Positions 58,699 through 64,000 of a stretch of DNA of 64,000 nt are shown in pieces. Source of the DNA: an uncultured Eubacterium sp. (GTDB lineage Bacteria > Bacillota > Clostridia > Lachnospirales > Lachnospiraceae); the NCBI GenBank assembly GCA_910584245.1, contig CAJTZF010000003.1, positions 121,753 through 185,752 of the forward strand, read 5' to 3'. Numbering within the stretch: position 1 is the first letter of the stretch; each line of letters begins with the position of its first letter. The notes beneath the pieces are model-generated. The model was not told the DNA's origin, made no database searches, and saw only the letters and a list, made by a program, of their open reading frames with translations. A program made the position numbers and the translations under genes.

Positions 58699-60435
58699 TT
58701 ATGCCTCTACCCGCTCAATTGCGCCAAATTTACAGAGCTGCTCACAGAGGCCGCATCCATTGCACATCGTCTCGTCTATTGCAATTGTTCCATCCTCTTT
58801 TTTAGTCAGTGCGGGACATCCCGGTTTCAGGCACATACCACATTTTTTACACGCATCGTCCACCGGCCGGCACTTGTAAGGAAATACATTCCCTTTTAAA
58901 AGGACGCACGGTGATTTCGTGATAATGACAGATATCGCATCCCGCGCCACCTCTTCTTTTACAATTTTTTCGAGTTCCTTCGTATCGAAAGCGTTGACCT
59001 CCGTCACGTGTTCGATCCCCATCGCCCTGCACAGCTCAAACATATTTATGGCAGGTACGGTATCGCCCTTCAAGGTTTTCCCTGTCGCCGCGTGGTCCTG
59101 GTGCCCCGTCATGCCCGTCGTAGAGTTATCCAAAATCATAACCGTTCCCGTTCCCTGGTTGTATACCATATTCATCAGGGAATTGACCCCTGTGTGAAGA
59201 AAAGTCGAATCACCGATCACGGCTACCCAGTTTTTGATATAATCCCTGCCCTTTGCCTTCTCCATGCCGTGGAGCGTCGATATGCTGGCTCCCATACAAA
59301 TCGTCGTATCAATTACATTGAGCGGCGGCACGGCTCCGAGCGTATAGCATCCGATATCACCTGCCGCATGGATTCCCAGCCGGTTCAGCACAGAAAATAC
59401 ACTGCGGTGCGGACATCCCGGACAGAGAATCGGCGGTCTTGCCGGAACATCTGCGGGTTGTTTAAGGCAGACCTCTTGTTTTAACACCCGCTCACGAAGC
59501 AAATTCGCTGAATACTCACCCTGTACAGTAAATAGTTCCTTCCCTTCTGCCTGAATGCCCCATGACTTCACCTGTTCTTCAATAACCGGCTCCAGTTCTT
59601 CAAATATGTATAATTTGTCGACTCTGGAAGCAAACTCCTCGATCAGCTTTCTCGGCAATGGATGTACCATTCCCAGCTTGAGTACCGATGCGTCCGGACA
59701 GGCTTCCTTTACATACTGATATGGAATACCGCTTGTAATAAATCCAATTGAAGTATCATTGTATTCCGCCCGGTTAATGGCAAAACTGCATCCATCCTCT
59801 ACTAACGCCTTCATTCGTTTCTCTACATAAACATGACGCTTAATGGCATTTACCGGCATCATGACAAATTTTCCAGGATTCCTCTTATACGGCTTGTCCG
59901 CCACCTCAACGCGGTCTTCCAACGTAACCGTCCCCTGTGAGTGTGCCAGCCGTGTCGTCGTCCGTACAATAACAGGGGTATCATATTTTTCACTAATCTC
60001 ATACGCACACTTCACAAAATCTTTCGCCTCCTGGCTGTCCGACGGCTCCAAAACAGGCACCATAGCAGCTCTGGCCACGCATCTCGTATCCTGCTCATTT
60101 TGCGAGCTGTAAATACCCGGGTCGTCCGCTGCAACGAGCACAAGACCGCCGCCCACACCTCCATAGGAAATCGTATACAGGGGGTCGCTTGCCACATTGA
60201 CACCGACATGTTTCATCGAAGCCATCGCCCGCACACCGCTAATAGAAGCACCAATCGCTACTTCTGTCGCCACTTTCTCATTTGGTGACCACTCCGCGTA
60301 GATCTCATCGTACTGGACAATATTTTCACTGATCTCTGTACTCGGTGTCCCCGGATATGCCGCAGATACCTTCACACCAGCCTCATATGCTCCTCTTGCA
60401 ATCGCTTCATTTCCTAACATAATTTTCTTTTCCAC
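58699..60435 (-). CDS. iorA: Indolepyruvate ferredoxin oxidoreductase alpha subunit
   Basis: This 578-residue TPP-dependent subunit has the pyrimidine-binding N-terminal domain (AAYPGTPSTEISENI, AIGASISGVRAMASMKHVG), CPGCPHRSVF near residue 335, the TPP/metal motif GDSTFLHTGVNSLMNMVYN near 400, and two C-terminal 4Fe-4S clusters (CKKCGMCLKPGCPAL and CNGCGLCEQLC). It oxidises indolepyruvate, phenylpyruvate or related 2-oxoacids and reduces ferredoxin. It is 4 bases downstream of the upstream paaK stop codon and 64 bases before iorB. Confidence 0.95.
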   Translation of the reverse strand: MEKKIMLGNEAIARGAYEAGVKVSAAYPGTPSTEISENIVQYDEIYAEWSPNEKVATEVAIGASISGVRAMASMKHVGVNVASDPLYTISYGGVGGGLVLVAADDPGIYSSQNEQDTRCVARAAMVPVLEPSDSQEAKDFVKCAYEISEKYDTPVIVRTTTRLAHSQGTVTLEDRVEVADKPYKRNPGKFVMMPVNAIKRHVYVEKRMKALVEDGCSFAINRAEYNDTSIGFITSGIPYQYVKEACPDASVLKLGMVHPLPRKLIEEFASRVDKLYIFEELEPVIEEQVKSWGIQAEGKELFTVQGEYSANLLRERVLKQEVCLKQPADVPARPPILCPGCPHRSVFSVLNRLGIHAAGDIGCYTLGAVPPLNVIDTTICMGASISTLHGMEKAKGRDYIKNWVAVIGDSTFLHTGVNSLMNMVYNQGTGTVMILDNSTTGMTGHQDHAATGKTLKGDTVPAINMFELCRAMGIEHVTEVNAFDTKELEKIVKEEVARDAISVIITKSPCVLLKGNVFPYKCRPVDDACKKCGMCLKPGCPALTKKEDGTIAIDETMCNGCGLCEQLCKFGAIERVEA

Positions 60436-60439
60436 AGTA

Positions 60440-61741
60440 TTACACGTCCTTTCTCAAATCTTTTATCCTTTTTGCTTTTCCCTCAAACCGCTGCAGCGTA
60501 TTGGGGGACTCCAGACGGATTTTTGCATCCAGTCCCAGCACGATCCGCAGTCTGTGTTTGATCTTCTTTTCCAGCTCCTCGAGCTCTTTATAGACATCTA
60601 CCGGTCTCACCAGCTCGACGCGGATCTCAAGTATATCGGAATGATTTTTTCTTGTCACAATGATTTCATAATGCGGGCCGATTTCATCAATTCCCAGAAG
60701 CACTTCCTCAATCTGGCTTGGGAATACATTGACACCGCGAATTTTCAGCATATCGTCTGTTCTTCCGTCAAGATTTTCCATACGGACGGTTGTCCTCCCA
60801 CATTTACAAGGCTCATAGATCAACCTTGTCACATCCTTTGTGCGGTAACGGATGAGCGGCAACGCTTCTTTATAAATGCAAGTGATAACCAGCTCTCCTT
60901 TTTCGCCCGGCGGCAGCACCTCACCCGTCTTCGGATCAATAATTTCAGGAATAAAGAAATCCTCATTAATATGCATACCGCATAAATATTCACATTCACC
61001 AGACACACCGGGTCCCATCAACTCACTCATTCCATAGTTAGACGTGACCAGCATATCCTCTCCCCACATCTTGTGCATTTCTGTGCGCATAGCCTCTGTC
61101 AGAAGCTCACTCCCGACCAAACCAATCCTGACATTCAGATCTGTTTTAGGGTCTACCCCGATCTGCTGCGCCACCTCTCCGATGCGCAGCGCATACGAAG
61201 GCGTCGCAACGAGCAGTGTCGTCCCGAAATCTTTCATAAACATAATCTGCTTTTCCGTATTGCCGGTGGACGATGGGACGATCGCTGCCCCAATATTCTC
61301 AAGCCCGAAATGCAGTCCAAGTGCCCCAGTAAACATACCGTACCCAAAACATATCTGTGCGACATCTTTCTTTGTTGCCCCGCCCAGGGCGGCGATGCGG
61401 GACACACACTCCGTCCACATGTCCAAATCCTTTTTCGTATAGCCTACCACCGTCGGTTTTCCCGTCGTCCCACTGGACGCATGGATCCTCACCAATTCAT
61501 CCTTTGGCACTGCAAAAAGGCCAAACGGATAGTTATCCCTCATATCCTGCTTCGTGACAAACGGCAGCTTACTGAGATCCTTCAAGGATTTGATATCCTC
61601 CGGCTTCACCCCTGCTTCCACCATTTTCCGGCGGTATGGCTCAACCTTCTCATATACCCGTTTCACCGTCTCCTGAAGCCGTTTCAGCTGAAGCGCCTCG
61701 ATCTCACCCCGTGACATTGTCTCTTCTTTTGCCCAGATCAT
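60440..61741 (-). CDS. paaK: Phenylacetate-CoA ligase family
   Basis: This second ligase (433 residues) has VRIHASSGTTGKPTVVGYT near residue 88, SNYGMSELMGPGVSGECEY near 240, LIRYRTKDVTR near 305, CKCGRTTVRMENLDGRTDDM near 325 and the C-terminal lid KIRGVNVFPSQIE. The start at 61741 (MIWAKEETM) matches the paralogue and lies downstream of a strong promoter that overlaps the longer frame at 61804. It is the first gene of the run paaK-iorA-iorB-paaK-ACT-amidohydrolase-symporter. Confidence 0.93.
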   Translation of the reverse strand: MIWAKEETMSRGEIEALQLKRLQETVKRVYEKVEPYRRKMVEAGVKPEDIKSLKDLSKLPFVTKQDMRDNYPFGLFAVPKDELVRIHASSGTTGKPTVVGYTKKDLDMWTECVSRIAALGGATKKDVAQICFGYGMFTGALGLHFGLENIGAAIVPSSTGNTEKQIMFMKDFGTTLLVATPSYALRIGEVAQQIGVDPKTDLNVRIGLVGSELLTEAMRTEMHKMWGEDMLVTSNYGMSELMGPGVSGECEYLCGMHINEDFFIPEIIDPKTGEVLPPGEKGELVITCIYKEALPLIRYRTKDVTRLIYEPCKCGRTTVRMENLDGRTDDMLKIRGVNVFPSQIEEVLLGIDEIGPHYEIIVTRKNHSDILEIRVELVRPVDVYKELEELEKKIKHRLRIVLGLDAKIRLESPNTLQRFEGKAKRIKDLRKDV

Positions 61742-61775
61742 ACTAACTCTTACCTTTCTGTTCTCAATTTCTCCT

Positions 61776-61804
61776 ATTATAACACAGTTGCGCCCGCCTT
61801 TCAA
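61776..61804 (-). promoter_or_regulatory. Strong promoter for the paaK-iorAB operon
   Basis: On the minus strand TTGAAA (61799-61804) and a perfect TATAAT (61776-61781) are 17 bases apart, about 35 bases before the ligase start. The promoter rules out the upstream ATG at 61804 as the main start. Confidence 0.7.
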
Positions 61805-61990
61805 CTGATTGTAAAAATTGCTTCATATTCAAATCTCATCATTATTTCGCACGTTGGATTCTGTACAAAAAGCAGCAGTCCTTTTACCCTGTTTTTCAAC
61901 TACTATATTCCTGCCGCATACTATGTGCCTGCCTTTCTTAAACTTTGCACTGAAAAAAATGTAAATTAAAGAAAGTATAACCCCATGTAG
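61805..61990. other. Intergenic region without recognised gene
   Basis: Between the ligase promoter and the acetyltransferase promoter the sequence is AT-rich and shows no open frame with a ribosome-binding site, no tRNA-like fold and no clear terminator. Together with the flanking promoters it fills the 373-base gap from 61742 to 62114. Confidence 0.5.
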
Positions 61991-62019
61991 TTGCAGAAAC
62001 GGAAAAATTGGGGTATCAT
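61991..62019 (+). promoter_or_regulatory. Promoter for the GNAT gene
   Basis: TTGCAG (61991-61996) and TATCAT (62014-62019) are 17 bases apart. The start codon at 62115 is about 90 bases downstream, after GGAGGATACCG; the leader has a CTGTACCTGTATACCTGT stretch but no recognised riboswitch. Confidence 0.5.
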
Positions 62020-62114
62020 ATGGATGTGGAGACTTGGCCTGTACCTGTATACCTGTAAAATAAAAGACGAAAGTATTATTAAAACATAAATGTTTTTGGA
62101 GGATACCGTTCTAT

Positions 62115-62528
62115 ATGAATTATAAAGAAAATGTTTTGTGTTATGAGGATTATTATAGGCTTAGAGAAAGTGTTGAGTGGTTAAATTTTTCAAGAGTACA
62201 AACAGAAAAATTACTCAATAATAGTTTGTACACGGTCGTTGCGGAGAAAGATAAACAAGTAGTTGGAATGGGGAGATTAATTGGCGATGGAATGTATTAT
62301 GTAATAGTCGATATTGTAGTACAACCTGCTTATCAGAAAAGAGGAATTGGCAGTAAAATAATAGATATAATAATTGCGTATGTCGATAAAGAAACACCAA
62401 TCGGAGGGCGTTCCAGTATACAATTAATTGCAGAAAAGGGAAAAGAACGATTTTATGAGAAAAGAGGATTTAAAACAATTCCCCACGAATTTTGCGGTTC
62501 CGGTATGAGGAAAGTTATTCGTAAGTAG
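62115..62528 (+). CDS. GNAT-family N-acetyltransferase
   Basis: This 137-residue protein has the GNAT fold: TVVAEKDKQVVGMGRLIGDG, the acetyl-CoA loop VVQPAYQKRGIGSKIID near residues 75-92, and FYEKRGFKTIPHEFCG near the C-terminus. The acceptor could be a small amine or a protein N-terminus. It is a single-gene unit with its own promoter. Codon use is clearly AT-richer than the neighbouring operons (many AAA, ATA, TTA codons), which hints at recent acquisition (inference). Confidence 0.9.
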   Translation: MNYKENVLCYEDYYRLRESVEWLNFSRVQTEKLLNNSLYTVVAEKDKQVVGMGRLIGDGMYYVIVDIVVQPAYQKRGIGSKIIDIIIAYVDKETPIGGRSSIQLIAEKGKERFYEKRGFKTIPHEFCGSGMRKVIRK

Positions 62529-62604
62529 CATTAAATTTCGAAAGTGGCATGCCTGTCAACGTGGAACAGAAAAAGAGACTTGGGGGACCAATGGATATTT
62601 TATA

Positions 62605-62638
62605 GGCCGCATTTGCTATTCTTACAGCAAATGCGGCC
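62605..62638. terminator. Terminator between the converging GNAT and polymerase genes
   Basis: GGCCGCATTTGCT (62605-62617) and AGCAAATGCGGCC (62626-62638) form a perfect 13-base stem with an 8-base loop, between the stops at 62528 and 62661. T-runs are short on both sides (minus strand TATAAAATAT), but stem strength and position favour a bidirectional terminator. Confidence 0.6.
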
Positions 62639-62660
62639 ACACTCACCCGGTCAGGCATAT

Positions 62661-64000
62661 TTAATTCGAAACAAACTTATCCAGGTCTACCCGTTCAAAC
62701 ACTTCCAGCGCCCCGCCCCGTGTCGCATTGTAAATCGTCACGCCGCGCTTCATGGCATGTTCTTTCAAAAGTGTATAGGCGTTCAACGATCCGTCGAGGA
62801 AATATTTCTCGTAGTCATCTCCTTCTATACCGAGTCTGCGCATGCGGTCAAGAATCTTTTTAGCGTCGCGCTGCTTCAGCCGTTCATCCGTATATCCCTC
62901 GACAAAGTGGGTATTTCCGCTAAACGTCGAAGTACAGTCGCACCCGATCAGATAAATCTCAGAAAATCCCATATAAACAGCCATCTCGATCATAAGAGAC
63001 ATAACGGTGGAACCGGACGGGATATAGTACGCAAGCGGCGAGCGCTTAACCTTATACTGCTTCCGGGCAATATTGTACAGGATCACCGGATTCCTCGGTT
63101 TATCACGGAAAATGTTATACGTCGTTATATTGGTAAATAGCGGAATATCCCGAATCGCCTGATTGATCTCCGCACTTTGGAACTTTGCACAGATTCGGTC
63201 AATGAGGAAATAGTAATCCGGTCTCCACGATGTCTGTCCAAACACTTTCGTCACCAGATTGCACCCAAAAGTGATTTCCCCTTTTTCCTGAAGCTTCTCC
63301 AGGTCAGAAATGCGCAGGCTCGGTCCATTTCCCACAAGAAAGCATCTCTCACCTTTATGCTTATTTTTGTAGGAATACAAAAGTTTGCTGTTTCGCGTGC
63401 GGCACAGTCCCATGCACCGAAGCATACCGCAAAACGCAATATAACCATCCCGTATGCCCTTCCGTATAACGTTTTTTGTGTGGATGACCCATTTATAAAA
63501 CCGAAAAGCACGACCTAACTCCGTCTTTATCGTCGCTTCCACGACACGCTTCGCCGCGTGGGCGTCATCGAGATAATTAAATTTTTCTGAAAACGCCTTA
63601 TATTTTTCATCGTAGGCGAAATTCGCAAACTGGTCCTGAACGGCCTTTACTAAATCGTTCTGCGTCTTTACAATCGGTCCCGGCAGCTCGTTTATGTCAA
63701 AATAGAAATCCCGGATCTCTCCCTGGTACTCATCCAGATCATACATATAAAATACCATCGGCCTCTTCAAATCAGCATAATCAAACATAGTAGAAGAATA
63801 ATCTGTAATCATCAGGTCGCTAATAATGTACAAGTCATTGACATCGTCTACCGCGGTCACATCAATGACGCCGGGCACATCGTGAGCTACGTCTTTAAAA
63901 CCAATTTGATGGTGGGCACGGAATAAAAGTACATATTCCTCCCCGAGCTCCTTCATCAGAGTTCCAAAATCCAGCTCCGTACTGTACTGGAACCCCTCAC
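62661..64000 (-). CDS. CDP-glycerol glycerophosphotransferase-DUF115 fusion, 5' truncated by window edge
   Basis: The frame is open to the right edge (residues before the first internal ATG at 63956 read GFQYSTELDFGTL, typical of the family), so only the C-terminal 445 or so residues are seen. The first part is the end of a TagF/TagB-type polymerase domain: LLFRAHHQ, VNDLYIISDLMITDYSS and VFYMYDLDEYQ. After a linker with a possible amphipathic helix the C-terminal 230 residues form a DUF115/MptE-like Rossmann domain: CFLVGNGPSLRISDLEKL, DYYFLIDR, YIPSGSTVMSLMIEMAVYMG and IYLIGCDCTSTF. It is likely to make a wall-linked polyol-phosphate or glycan; the DUF115 part may be a glycosyl- or phosphotransferase (inference). 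Confidence 0.85.
   Translation of the reverse strand, partial: EGFQYSTELDFGTLMKELGEEYVLLFRAHHQIGFKDVAHDVPGVIDVTAVDDVNDLYIISDLMITDYSSTMFDYADLKRPMVFYMYDLDEYQGEIRDFYFDINELPGPIVKTQNDLVKAVQDQFANFAYDEKYKAFSEKFNYLDDAHAAKRVVEATIKTELGRAFRFYKWVIHTKNVIRKGIRDGYIAFCGMLRCMGLCRTRNSKLLYSYKNKHKGERCFLVGNGPSLRISDLEKLQEKGEITFGCNLVTKVFGQTSWRPDYYFLIDRICAKFQSAEINQAIRDIPLFTNITTYNIFRDKPRNPVILYNIARKQYKVKRSPLAYYIPSGSTVMSLMIEMAVYMGFSEIYLIGCDCTSTFSGNTHFVEGYTDERLKQRDAKKILDRMRRLGIEGDDYEKYFLDGSLNAYTLLKEHAMKRGVTIYNATRGGALEVFERVDLDKFVSN

Noticed and set aside
1..64000. CRISPR arrays, tRNA or rRNA genes, insertion sequences, prophage genes
   Set aside because: I scanned gaps for repeated spacers, tRNA-like TTCGAATC arms, transposase or integrase motifs and found none; all gaps are short.

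Overview
The window reads as ordinary chromosome of a low-to-moderate GC Firmicute of class Clostridia, most likely Lachnospiraceae (inference). The reasons are Shine-Dalgarno sites of the AGGAGG type before nearly every gene, a C_GCAxxG_C_C protein, an IorAB plus PaaK set for 2-oxoacids, a YqeG/PepP/DUF815 neighbourhood, hemicellulases with bacterial Ig-like modules, many HD-GYP and GGDEF proteins and a TagF-like polymerase. I see no rRNA, tRNA, CRISPR array, insertion sequence or prophage.

Layout. 0.1-7.1 kb (minus): trkA, trkH, an alanine/glycine:cation symporter, a pyridoxal kinase, a GH51 arabinofuranosidase and a small Cys-rich protein, closed by a terminator at the left edge. 7.1-10.2 kb (minus): a SNF2-type helicase. 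10.4-14.2 kb (plus): an MCP followed by an amino-acid ABC transporter. 14.3-24.5 kb (minus): eight signalling genes in a row (Hpt, HD-GYP, hybrid kinase, HD-GYP, kinase, degenerate HD-GYP, CheY-like, MCP), interrupted by a strong intrinsic terminator. 24.6-32.2 kb (minus): housekeeping genes, including an AroD-AroK fusion, pepP, yqeG, a DUF815 ATPase, argS and aroA.

32.3-38.6 kb holds a small AT-richer cluster on the plus strand: membrane-anchored alpha/beta hydrolase, stand-alone condensation-like acyltransferase, acyl carrier protein and acyl-AMP ligase, with a convergent TetR regulator and a diguanylate cyclase beside it. It looks like a minimal carrier-protein-based acyl transfer pathway with unknown product. 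38.6-52.4 kb (minus) is a tellurite/stress (Ter) region: two TerD proteins, TelA, YceG, HAD phosphatase, two phosphoribosyltransferase-like proteins (StiP and PRTase-TRSP), a rhomboid protease, an ABC-type ATPase and a protein that joins a YceG-like N-terminus to a trypsin-like protease. A secreted GH10 xylanase sits inside it.

52.4-61.7 kb (minus): a PAS-GAF-GGDEF protein, a sodium:solute symporter, an amidohydrolase, an ACT protein and IorA/IorB flanked by two phenylacetate-CoA ligases; the last five genes look like arylpyruvate or branched 2-oxoacid oxidation. 62-64 kb: a GNAT acetyltransferase and the 3' part of a TagF-like/DUF115 fusion that runs off the right edge.

The points most worth a second look are the 32-37 kb acyl-transfer cluster, the YceG-protease fusion in the Ter region, a short leader repeat ending in GCAGAAATGRGG found directly before four unrelated genes, the terminator inside the signalling array, and an HD-GYP protein that has lost key metal ligands.
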